DNA of 5,291 bases, from NCBI GenBank assembly GCA_012735285.1, contig JAAYHT010000102.1:1-5291 (forward strand). Direction: 5' to 3'. Source of the stretch: Clostridiales bacterium. Lineage in GTDB: Bacteria > Bacillota > Clostridia > Peptostreptococcales > Anaerovoracaceae. Positions 1 to 5,291 of the stretch are shown in pieces. Positions within the stretch are counted from its first letter, which is position 1. Each line of letters opens with the position of its first letter. The notes beneath the pieces are model-generated. The model saw nothing but the letters and a program-made list of their open reading frames with translations, had not been told where the DNA came from and did no database searches. A program made the position numbers and the translations under genes.

Positions 1-418
1 CCACATTGTATACCCTTACCGTGTGGCCGGCCGGCGTTGTCGCATCCGTCAGCCCCACCGTAAACAGCTCCCTTTTGACTTTGAACACTTTCACTCCTTC
101 GCGCAATAGAACTGTGGCATTTGACCCGTACGGCAGCGAAATCAAATAACGCAGCGGCTCCCGTTCTGCAAGGCCGAGAAGATATAGCGCAGTCTCGTGC
201 GAAAATACTCCGGATGGGTACCGCGTTTGAATGACATGAAACTCATCATCCCAGTAATCGGCCGATTTGTATAATCCATTGGCTACCCGCTCAAGGCCAT
301 TCTTTCGCACATATTCGCCTAAATACGCCCTCGAAATTCCGGCTTGCACCGCGTCCGAAGTTCTTAAATATCCTTTGTTCTTTTTTACCAGAAGGTCAAG
401 TCTATTTTTCTTACTCAT
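1..418 (-). CDS. AbiEi-family type IV antitoxin / transcriptional regulator, N-terminal part (3' end off the left edge)
   Basis: The frame starts at ATG 418-416 and runs open for 139 codons to the window edge. Residues about 6-52 read as the winged-helix domain of AbiEi antitoxins: GYLRTSDAVQAGI, then a recognition-helix-like ISRAYLGEYVRKNG, then LERVANGLYKS as the wing. The next block contains the family hallmark FSHETALYLLGLAEREP (72-88), followed by LRYLISLPYG and a KVFKVKRELFTVGLTD segment, as in many clostridial members. Family knowledge: AbiEi neutralises the nucleotidyltransferase toxin AbiEii without binding it (type IV) and represses its own operon; complete proteins are about 200 residues, so roughly the last third is missing here by truncation at the edge, not by mutation. 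A toxin gene would be expected just beyond position 1, but solitary AbiEi-like regulators also exist. A perfect inverted repeat overlaps its promoter. GC is about 53% over 1-240, above that of rnf, suggesting transfer. Family assignment is firm; toxin pairing is inferred. Confidence 0.88.
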   Translation of the reverse strand, partial: MSKKNRLDLLVKKNKGYLRTSDAVQAGISRAYLGEYVRKNGLERVANGLYKSADYWDDEFHVIQTRYPSGVFSHETALYLLGLAEREPLRYLISLPYGSNATVLLREGVKVFKVKRELFTVGLTDATTPAGHTVRVYNV

Positions 419-440
419 GTTATCACTCACTACCTTACAC

Positions 441-472
441 TTACTCTCTAATTATGTACTATTAGAGAGTAA
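441..472. promoter_or_regulatory. Perfect 12-bp inverted repeat, probable AbiEi operator
   Basis: The arms TTACTCTCTAAT (441-452) and ATTAGAGAGTAA (461-472) are exact reverse complements separated by 8 bases. The element lies 22 bases upstream of the antitoxin ATG and overlaps its proposed promoter: one arm lies in the spacer, the other covers the end of the -10 and the probable transcription start. AbiEi proteins are known to bind inverted repeats in their own promoter and to autorepress. No T-run follows on either strand, so it is not a terminator. Binding by this AbiEi is inferred. Confidence 0.75.
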
Positions 473-479
473 ATATAAA
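451..479 (-). promoter_or_regulatory. Predicted sigma-70/SigA-type promoter of the AbiEi gene
   Basis: On the minus strand a -35 TTTATA (479-474, 4 of 6 matches to TTGACA) is followed by a 17-base spacer and a -10 CATAAT (456-451, 5 of 6 matches to TATAAT). Transcription would begin near 444, giving a leader of about 25 bases. The -10 sits between the arms of the inverted repeat, a typical arrangement for a repressible promoter. The surrounding 473-535 stretch is very AT-rich. This is prediction by eye only. Confidence 0.5.
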
Positions 480-565
480 CTATTTTTGAAAAATTTTTGC
501 GATTTCCGCAAATTTAGATATATGAACGTTTTATTTGTACCCGTTATCCACAGTACCGTCCGTAT

Positions 566-835
566 TCAGGTCCTGTCTTCGTATACCATTTCGTAAACAC
601 CAACGATTATGCCTCCTTTCACCAGAGTCTGTACTTTCGATTTCTGGTCGTCAGGGGTTACCATTCCCCAATCGCAGCCCAGATATCGGGGCATGGCCAC
701 AGCAATGTCATTATACGTACTCTTTGTAGTCATGTGGAAGGCAATGTGGGAGCTGCTCTTGTAGGCATTGAAAAATAGCCAATCATTATCGCCCTCTAAC
801 GGCGAAGTCAGGGTTTCAACTAATATAAAAACGCC
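566..835 (-). pseudogene. C-terminal remnant of an unidentified protein, no start codon
   Basis: Reading leftwards, the frame is open from just after a TGA at 838-836 (inside the terminator stem) to a TGA stop at 568-566, 89 codons. It reads like real protein: varied composition, charged and hydrophobic blocks, and segments such as GDNDWLFFNAYKSSSHIAF, DIAVAMPRYLGCDWGMVTPD and LVKGGIIVGVYEMVYEDRT before the stop. No ATG/GTG/TTG with a ribosome binding site occurs near its upstream end, and the first in-frame ATG lies deep inside (in the segment HIAFHMTTK). The upstream portion therefore appears to have been lost, with the break close to the rnf terminator. I do not recognise the family and assign no function. 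A chance open frame is possible, but the natural-looking composition over 89 codons argues against it. It lies on the same strand as rnf and the AbiEi gene, between them. Confidence 0.5.
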
Positions 836-866
836 TCAACCAATTGTTTAAAGGTTTAGGCGTTTT
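824..866 (-). terminator. Intrinsic terminator of the rnf operon
   Basis: Positions 828-841 and 853-866 form a 14-bp stem with a single mismatch (837 against 857) and an 11-base loop. The core is AGGCG/CGCCT. On the minus strand the stem runs into five T residues (831-827) and then TATATT. The hairpin begins 28 bases after the rnfB stop codon, so it ends the operon. On the plus strand the hairpin is followed by only TTTTG, and no gene arrives from that side, so it is probably used in one direction only. Confidence 0.9.
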
Positions 867-894
867 GTGTTATAAAATCTTATTTATCCTTTAT

Positions 895-1704
895 CTAATT
901 CTTCTTTATCCTCGGATATACATGTATTACTTTTGTCGGACAAACCTTTGAACATAGGGTGCAGTTTGTGCATTTTTCATAATCGATTACAGCATGGTTA
1001 TCTATTACATGTATTGCATCAAACTTGCATTCCTTTACACAGCGATTGCAAGCTATACACCCTATATTGCAGATCTGTCTAGTATCCTTAGCTTTATCTA
1101 TTGAACTGCATCCTACTACAACACGAGTCTTAGCAGGTACTATTTCTATCAAATTGTTGGGACAAGCCTTTGCACATAATCCGCATCCTATGCACTTTTC
1201 TCTATCTATTACAGCGATTGCGTTTTCAATCTTAATAGCATCATAATCACATACAGCTACACAGTCGCCAAATCCTAAGCAAGCCATTTCGCATTTCCCT
1301 CTACCCCTGTAGAACAATTTGCTTGCTTGACAGGTTGGATATCCTTGATAGTCCATTGAATAGCTTGTTCTATCTAAAGTTCCTGAGCATTTCATTATAG
1401 CTATTTTACTTGCAACTTCTTCAACTTCAAGACCTAGTATTTCACTTATATCTTTAACTACTTGGTTGCCTCCAGGTGTACATAAATTAGCTTTGGTATT
1501 TTCCCTATCTGCAGCAAGAGCATTTGCATAATCTTCACATCCTGCAAAACCGCAAGCTCCGCAATTAGCACCGGGTAAAATTTCTAATATTAAAGCTGCT
1601 GTTTCATCTGTTTCTACAGCCATAAATTTTGCTGCTACTGTCAAAATCACACCGGCAATAAGTCCGATGATAGCAACTAATATAACAGGTGTAACAAATT
1701 GCAT
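895..1704 (-). CDS. rnfB: RnfB, iron-sulfur subunit of the Rnf complex (ferredoxin-accepting)
   Basis: This 269-residue protein starts with one membrane anchor (about residues 4-27). A Fe-S domain follows with cysteines 48, 51, 56 and 75 (CX2CX4CX18C; NCGACGFAGC). Two dicluster ferredoxin-like regions come next: cysteines 138/142/148/152 with 171/174/177/181, and 216/219/222/226 with 245/248/251/255. The motifs thus support about five [4Fe-4S] clusters; cysteines 106, 125, 199 and 212 are extra. In the Rnf complex RnfB takes electrons from reduced ferredoxin on the cytoplasmic face and passes them to the membrane part. The long form with two ferredoxin repeats is typical of Clostridia; proteobacterial RnfB is shorter in cluster content. 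The start is set by AAGGGAGG (1720-1713), 8 bases from the ATG. It is the last gene of the operon, 21 bases after rnfA, and a terminator follows. The frame is intact. Confidence 0.97.
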   Translation of the reverse strand: MQFVTPVILVAIIGLIAGVILTVAAKFMAVETDETAALILEILPGANCGACGFAGCEDYANALAADRENTKANLCTPGGNQVVKDISEILGLEVEEVASKIAIMKCSGTLDRTSYSMDYQGYPTCQASKLFYRGRGKCEMACLGFGDCVAVCDYDAIKIENAIAVIDREKCIGCGLCAKACPNNLIEIVPAKTRVVVGCSSIDKAKDTRQICNIGCIACNRCVKECKFDAIHVIDNHAVIDYEKCTNCTLCSKVCPTKVIHVYPRIKKN

Positions 1705-1725
1705 GGTCTCATCCTCCCTTCTATC

Positions 1726-2319
1726 TTAAAGTCCTAGCAGGCCATCTATTACGCCTGCAAATCCCATGAATGATAGGGAGACGATAGAGGCCGCAATTAG
1801 TGTCGCGGGAATTCCTTTAAAAGCTGCAGGAAAATTATTGCTCTCAATTCTTTGTCTAACGCCTGCAAATAGTACCATGGCTAACAAGAAGCCTACTCCT
1901 GCGCCGAAAGAGTTTACTAAAGATTGTATAAAAGTATAGCTTTCGTCAATGTTTAAGATAGTAACACCCAATACAGCGCAGTTAGTTGTAATCAATGGTA
2001 GATAGACACCTAGGGATTTATATAAAGCGGGCATATTTTTCTTCAAAGTGGTTTCTACTAATTGAACCAAAGCCGCTATAACCAATATAAATACTATTGT
2101 CTGAAGATATTCAATTCCTAATGGAACCAGCAGCCCCATGTAAATAGGATAAGTAACTGCAGTGGATAATACCATAACGAAAATAACTGCTATACTCATC
2201 CCTACAGCTGAATCTAATTTTTTCGAAACGCCTAGAAAGGGGCATATTCCTAGAAACTTGACCAGTACAAAGTTGTTTACCAATATTGCACTGAATAGAA
2301 TGATCACCATTTCTTTCAT
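1726..2319 (-). CDS. rnfA: RnfA, membrane subunit of the Rnf complex
   Basis: The 197-residue protein matches the usual RnfA length and is almost entirely hydrophobic, with about six membrane helices. The N-terminal block NNFVLVKFLGICPFLGVSKK carries Cys26, and TTNCAVLG carries Cys114. These two cysteines lie in the inverted half-repeats of the RnfA/RnfE (NqrE/NqrD) family. Structural work on Rnf and Nqr places an iron-sulfur site between the two paralogues, bound by the equivalent residues, that moves electrons across the membrane. The start ATG (2319-2317) overlaps the rnfE stop by one base in TAATG, which suggests translational coupling; AAGGGGG lies just upstream within the end of rnfE. 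NqrE is the close relative, but the neighbouring rnfB and rnfC settle the assignment. Confidence 0.97.
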   Translation of the reverse strand: MKEMVIILFSAILVNNFVLVKFLGICPFLGVSKKLDSAVGMSIAVIFVMVLSTAVTYPIYMGLLVPLGIEYLQTIVFILVIAALVQLVETTLKKNMPALYKSLGVYLPLITTNCAVLGVTILNIDESYTFIQSLVNSFGAGVGFLLAMVLFAGVRQRIESNNFPAAFKGIPATLIAASIVSLSFMGFAGVIDGLLGL

Positions 2320-2990
2320 TATTCACATCCCCCTTCCTCGATCTTTGCGCAGGCTGCAGCTGTCGGGCAACCTTCGCAGCCCATTTCTTTCTTCTTAATG
2401 GCTCTGCCTTTTGTTATGTAGTTTATAAATGCTACCAGGCATCCAAATGTAAAGAATGCGCCTGGAGCCAGCATAAATATCGACATAGGCTCAATCAGGT
2501 TTGCTGTAAGGACTATTCCCATCCAAGCACCTGAACCTAATATCTCCCTTACTGATCCCATGATAAATAGGGCTAGTGTAAAGCCAAGACCCATTCCTAA
2601 TCCGTCAAAAGCTGCATCTATTACTTTATTTTTATTAGCAAACATTTCAGCTCTACCCAAAATGATGCAGTTTACAACTATTAGGGGGATAAATAGGCCT
2701 AATGATTCGTTTACTTCTGGAGCATATGCCTGTAATAGGAATGATACCAGTGTCACGAATCCAGCGATAACTACAATGTAGCAAGGGATTCTTACCTTAT
2801 CCGGTATAATATTCTTTAATATCGAAATTACTATATTCGAACATATTAAAACCGCCATTGTGGAAACTCCCATACCTAACCCGTTAATAGCTGTTGTCGT
2901 AACCGCCAGAGTAGGACATGTGCCTAAGAGCAAAACAAGTACGGGGTTTTCTTTTATTATCCCATTCTTCAGTAGATCAAGTTTATTCAT
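2319..2990 (-). CDS. rnfE: RnfE, membrane subunit of the Rnf complex, with a cysteine-rich C-terminal tail
   Basis: I start this 223-residue protein at ATG 2990-2988, which overlaps the rnfG stop in TGATG; an in-frame GTG one codon upstream (2993) is less likely. The body is a six-helix membrane protein paralogous to RnfA. It has LLLGTCPTLAVTTTAINGLG with Cys25 and VVNCIILGRAEMFA with Cys108, the conserved pair expected to share an iron-sulfur site with RnfA Cys26 and Cys114. ENPVLVLLLG and GLGMGLGFTLALFIMGSVRE are further typical blocks. After the last helix and a basic stretch (KGRAIKKKE) the protein ends in a soluble tail with cysteines 205, 208, 214 and 222 (CX2CX5CX7C). Tails of variable length occur in this family, but the function of this one is not known to me. 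NqrD is the sodium-pump counterpart and is excluded by context. Confidence 0.96.
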   Translation of the reverse strand: MNKLDLLKNGIIKENPVLVLLLGTCPTLAVTTTAINGLGMGVSTMAVLICSNIVISILKNIIPDKVRIPCYIVVIAGFVTLVSFLLQAYAPEVNESLGLFIPLIVVNCIILGRAEMFANKNKVIDAAFDGLGMGLGFTLALFIMGSVREILGSGAWMGIVLTANLIEPMSIFMLAPGAFFTFGCLVAFINYITKGRAIKKKEMGCEGCPTAAACAKIEEGGCE

Positions 2991-3544
2991 CACTTAGCAC
3001 CCCCTAGCTTTTCAAATTGCTCAAGCGCAGACTCAACCGCTCTAAATATTGCATTCGAGGATACCGTTGCTCCGGTTACTGCATCAATACCATCTTCATC
3101 TGTTGGATCAGATGATATCGATACTTTACCCTCGTATTGAGATAGATGCTCTACAGTCATTGCCTTTGTACCAAGACCCGGTGTTTCTTGATGGCTTGTA
3201 ACCTTAACTCCCTGAATTTCACCGGAGCTATTAATTCCTACCATTACAGTCAAGTCACCACCAAATCCCTTGTCGACAGTGGTAAATACCATTCCGGATC
3301 CATTGTCCGCTCTGTAGACTTCAACAGCATTGTCAATTAGCTCTATATTTTCCATAGGAGAAAATCCTTCTGCTCCTTCGGGTAATACTTCAGCACGGGC
3401 AATATTTGCTTTTTCTAAATTAATCTGGTCTATAATAGGTTTAGTTACTTGGTATGTAATAGCCAATGCAGCTGTTACAACCAAACAAATTATCACTAAC
3501 ACCAATGAAGGTGCAATTAAATCTTTTGTTTTTGTATTACTCAT
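2990..3544 (-). CDS. rnfG: RnfG, FMN-binding subunit of the Rnf complex
   Basis: The 184-residue protein has one N-terminal membrane helix (about residues 10-30), then an extracytoplasmic FMN-binding domain. Conserved family blocks are GFGGDLTVMVGI (94-105), HQETPGLG (118-125) and DAVTGATVSSNAI (154-166). The last matches the flavinylation motif; Thr160 in TGAT is the expected site at which ApbE attaches FMN by a phosphoester bond. RnfG carries electrons on the outer side of the membrane between the RnfA/E iron-sulfur site and RnfD. Its ATG (3544) lies inside rnfD: the two frames overlap by 8 bases, and its ribosome binding site GGAGG sits within the last codons of rnfD, 8 bases from the ATG, so coupling is likely. 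The gene is intact and of normal length; no apbE gene lies in the window. NqrC is the homologue in the Na+-NQR pump. Confidence 0.96.
   Translation of the reverse strand: MSNTKTKDLIAPSLVLVIICLVVTAALAITYQVTKPIIDQINLEKANIARAEVLPEGAEGFSPMENIELIDNAVEVYRADNGSGMVFTTVDKGFGGDLTVMVGINSSGEIQGVKVTSHQETPGLGTKAMTVEHLSQYEGKVSISSDPTDEDGIDAVTGATVSSNAIFRAVESALEQFEKLGGAK
2991..3005 (-). promoter_or_regulatory. Ribosome binding site that decides the rnfE start
   Basis: AGGGGG (3005-3000) on the minus strand lies 9 bases before ATG 2990 and 6 bases before the in-frame GTG 2993. The ATG is preferred for its better codon and because it forms a TGATG stop/start overlap with rnfG, matching the TAATG overlaps at the rnfC/rnfD and rnfE/rnfA joints. 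Confidence 0.6.
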
Positions 3545-4490
3545 TCTTCACACCTCCATAGACGTTAGTTCTTGTCAAATTATCAATATGAGGCGTTAAT
3601 ATATTCATAAGCAAGATCGCATAGGATACACCTTCAGGATAAGATCCGTACAACCTAATAATCATTGTCAACAGACCGCACCCTATACCAAATATTATCT
3701 TACCCTTTGTAGTCAGCGGCGAAGTCGTATAGTCAGTAGCCATAAAGAATGCTCCTAGAATAACACCGCCGGCGCATAAATGGAAAATTGGATCGTTACC
3801 GGTTGCTATCGCGAAAACAAAAACTGTCGCTATAAATGCTACCGGTATGGTAGGTTCTATTACCTTTCTAACGATTAAATATATTCCGCCTATCAACAAA
3901 GCAATTGTGCTTGTTTCTCCCAATGAACCCCCGATAAAGCCGAGGAACATATCCATCTTGGAGGGTAGGTCATCTGAACCCATCGCTATGACTCCTAAGG
4001 GAGTAGGCCCTGTTACTGCATCCACCATTCCCAAATATTTCTTTGGCAGGGGCCAAGTAGTCATAGGAGTAGCGAAGGATATCAAGAGTACGATCCTTGC
4101 AGTAATTGCAGGGTTAACAAAATTCTGTCCAATTCCTCCAAATAACTGTTTTACGATAACTATTGCTACAAAACAACCTATAATTGCCATCCAGAAGGGC
4201 AAACTTGCTGGCAGGTTAAATGCAAGCAATACACCTGTTACTACCGCACTTAAATCAGAAACTGTGTTTTCTTTCTTTAGTATGTAATTGTATAAAGCCT
4301 CAAAAATGACACAGGCCGCCGCACAGACAATAGTCAATGCGATGGCTCTCATTCCAAATATAACACCAGACATAATAAATGCCGGAATCAAGGCTATAAT
4401 TACATCTCGCATAATATTGGAAGTATCCACATTGTCAAATATGTGCGGAGAGGAAGAAACAACAAGATTTCCTTGATTGTATTGCTCCAT
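3537..4490 (-). CDS. rnfD: RnfD, flavinylated membrane subunit of the Rnf complex
   Basis: The 317-residue protein has about nine to ten hydrophobic segments and the usual family blocks: VVSSSPHIFDN near the N-terminus, GGIGQNFVNPAITARIVLL (118-136), TDYTTSPLTTKGKIIFGIG (252-270) and YPEGVSYAILLMN (284-296). RnfD is the homologue of NqrB and binds FMN covalently on a threonine; it is thought to help form the ion-conducting path while passing electrons from RnfG back towards the cytoplasmic side. The attachment motif is DAVTGPTPLG (157-166), with Thr163 the likely site. The residue before that threonine is Pro162, where the common motif has Ala (S/T-G-A-T). The start ATG overlaps the rnfC stop in TAATG; the strong site AAGGAGGG lies upstream, its GGAGG core 9 bases from the ATG. 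The end overlaps rnfG by 8 bases. No frameshift is seen. Confidence 0.96.
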   Translation of the reverse strand: MEQYNQGNLVVSSSPHIFDNVDTSNIMRDVIIALIPAFIMSGVIFGMRAIALTIVCAAACVIFEALYNYILKKENTVSDLSAVVTGVLLAFNLPASLPFWMAIIGCFVAIVIVKQLFGGIGQNFVNPAITARIVLLISFATPMTTWPLPKKYLGMVDAVTGPTPLGVIAMGSDDLPSKMDMFLGFIGGSLGETSTIALLIGGIYLIVRKVIEPTIPVAFIATVFVFAIATGNDPIFHLCAGGVILGAFFMATDYTTSPLTTKGKIIFGIGCGLLTMIIRLYGSYPEGVSYAILLMNILTPHIDNLTRTNVYGGVKNE

Positions 4491-5291
4491 TATTTGTTCC
4501 CTCCTTCCATAACTTTTTGCTTAGCTAATTTATTTACAAAGCTCAACGGTTTTTTAGCCGGGCATACATAAGAACAAGTTCCACATTCCATACACGATAG
4601 TACATTGAGCTTTTTCAATTCATCCACATCATTCTTATCGTAGGCCTTTAGTATCAATGTGGGCATCAGCCTCATAGGACAGGTTCTAACGCATCTGCCG
4701 CAGTTAATACATGCGGTTTCTTTGGGTATCTCCACCCAGTCCTCATCAAAGGCCAATATGGCATTGTTATTCTTAATTACTGCCGTATGGTCAGTATAGA
4801 TGGTCCTACCCATCATGGGGCCTCCCATTAATATCTTTTTAGGAGGTTTCTTATAACCGCCACAGAACTCTATTAGCTCTTTTATAGAAGTTCCGATTAG
4901 AACCTCAACATTTTTCGGTGTACTTACTGCCGTACCATCTACAGTCACCTTTCTTGTTATCAAAGGTATGCCAGTCTTTATATATTTCCCTAAAGCTACT
5001 ATCGAGCTTACATTCGAAACAAGTACACCGACGTCTGCAGGAAGCTTTCCGATCGGTACCTGTCTTCCCGTAACCTCATATATTAAAACCTTTTCGGCTC
5101 CTTGAGGATAAACCGGCTTGAGTCCCATAACCTCAATTCCTTCGGAATCCTTAAAGGCTTCGCTCAGTTTTTCAATTGCAGCAGCCTTGTTTAACTCAAT
5201 TGCTACTACTACCCTTTTTATATTAAGATACTCTTTTGTAATCTTAATCCCATCGACTAACAAATCGGTATCTTCTATCATAGTCCTATAG
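4490..5291 (-). CDS. rnfC: RnfC, NADH/NAD+-binding iron-sulfur subunit, C-terminal part (5' end off the right edge)
   Basis: The open frame runs to the right edge without a true start; the ATG at 5281 is internal, because the frame continues upstream as YRT and RnfC proteins are normally about 440 residues. The visible 266 residues contain the later part of the Complex I 51-kDa-like (Rossmann/FMN) region, including VYPQGAEKVLIYEVTGR, then an SLBB-like segment around ITRKVTVDGTAV and the conserved MGGPMMG. Two [4Fe-4S] motifs follow: CINCGRCVRTCP and CMECGTCSYVCPAK, which exchange their last cysteines as in ferredoxins. RnfC is peripheral on the cytoplasmic face and reduces NAD+ with electrons that have crossed the membrane twice. 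The missing N-terminal third would hold most of the nucleotide- and FMN-binding sequence. It is probably the first gene of the operon, so the promoter is outside the window. The stop TAA overlaps the rnfD ATG. Confidence 0.95.
   Translation of the reverse strand, partial: YRTMIEDTDLLVDGIKITKEYLNIKRVVVAIELNKAAAIEKLSEAFKDSEGIEVMGLKPVYPQGAEKVLIYEVTGRQVPIGKLPADVGVLVSNVSSIVALGKYIKTGIPLITRKVTVDGTAVSTPKNVEVLIGTSIKELIEFCGGYKKPPKKILMGGPMMGRTIYTDHTAVIKNNNAILAFDEDWVEIPKETACINCGRCVRTCPMRLMPTLILKAYDKNDVDELKKLNVLSCMECGTCSYVCPAKKPLSFVNKLAKQKVMEGGNK

Noticed and set aside
22..36. GC-rich GGCCGGCCGG palindromic stretch
   Set aside because: It falls within the AbiEi coding frame (TTPAGHTV region) and is explained by codon content; no repeat partner was seen.
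544..552. TTATCCACA, a perfect match to the DnaA-box consensus
   Set aside because: It is a single copy with no cluster of further boxes, no dnaA/dnaN context and no unwinding element arrangement; one 9-mer is expected by chance often enough.
267..596. 109-codon open frame on the plus strand
   Set aside because: It is antisense to the well-supported AbiEi gene and runs through its promoter/operator; the composition (F, S, L runs) is typical of a shadow frame.
2111..2326. 71-codon minus-strand frame overlapping the start of rnfA
   Set aside because: It is in another frame of rnfA, has no family resemblance, and rnfA itself is unmistakable.
2991..2993. GTG as the rnfE start codon, one codon upstream
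   Set aside because: ATG 2990 is a stronger start codon, has a suitable 9-base spacing from AGGGGG and gives the same stop/start overlap style seen at other joints of the operon.
3847..4287. 146-codon open frame on the plus strand
   Set aside because: It lies wholly antisense to rnfD, has no ribosome binding site, and its sequence is a complement shadow of conserved RnfD codons.
895..5291. Reading the operon as Na+-translocating NADH:quinone reductase (nqr)
   Set aside because: Four subunits are homologous to Nqr proteins, but the multi-cluster RnfB and the RnfC with two ferredoxin motifs are specific to Rnf, and no nqrF or nqrA is present.

Overview
The window is dominated by the 3' five-sixths of an rnf operon on the minus strand, in the order rnfC (5' end off the right edge), rnfD, rnfG, rnfE, rnfA, rnfB. 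This gene order, the long multi-cluster RnfB, the strong GGAGG-type ribosome binding sites and the moderately low GC (two lines inside the operon counted by hand gave 32-33%) point to an anaerobic Firmicute of the class Clostridia, such as an acetogen or amino-acid fermenter. The species cannot be named from this sequence.

From right to left: 4490-5291 is the C-terminal part of RnfC; 3537-4490 RnfD; 2990-3544 RnfG; 2319-2990 RnfE; 1726-2319 RnfA; 895-1704 RnfB. The first five genes overlap their neighbours by 1 or 8 bases, and only rnfA and rnfB are separated (21 bases). An intrinsic terminator at 824-866 ends the operon. Together the products form the membrane-bound ferredoxin:NAD+ oxidoreductase. 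Electrons enter from ferredoxin at RnfB, cross the membrane through the iron-sulfur site held by RnfA and RnfE and the covalent flavins of RnfG and RnfD, and reach NAD+ at RnfC, coupled to Na+ or H+ export.

Left of the terminator the character changes. Positions 566-835 (minus) hold an 89-codon open frame with no usable start. It looks like the C-terminal remnant of a gene I do not recognise. Positions 419-480 hold a compact promoter/operator with a perfect 12-bp inverted repeat, followed by the first 139 codons (418 to 1, minus) of an AbiEi-family type IV antitoxin, cut by the left edge. Its toxin partner, if present, lies outside. The first 240 bases are about 53% GC by hand count, clearly above the rnf genes, which fits an acquired defence/toxin-antitoxin segment placed behind a housekeeping operon.

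I did not find a convincing undescribed system. The points most worth checking are the unidentified remnant, the AbiEi operator architecture, the cysteine-rich tail of RnfE, and a proline in the RnfD flavinylation motif.
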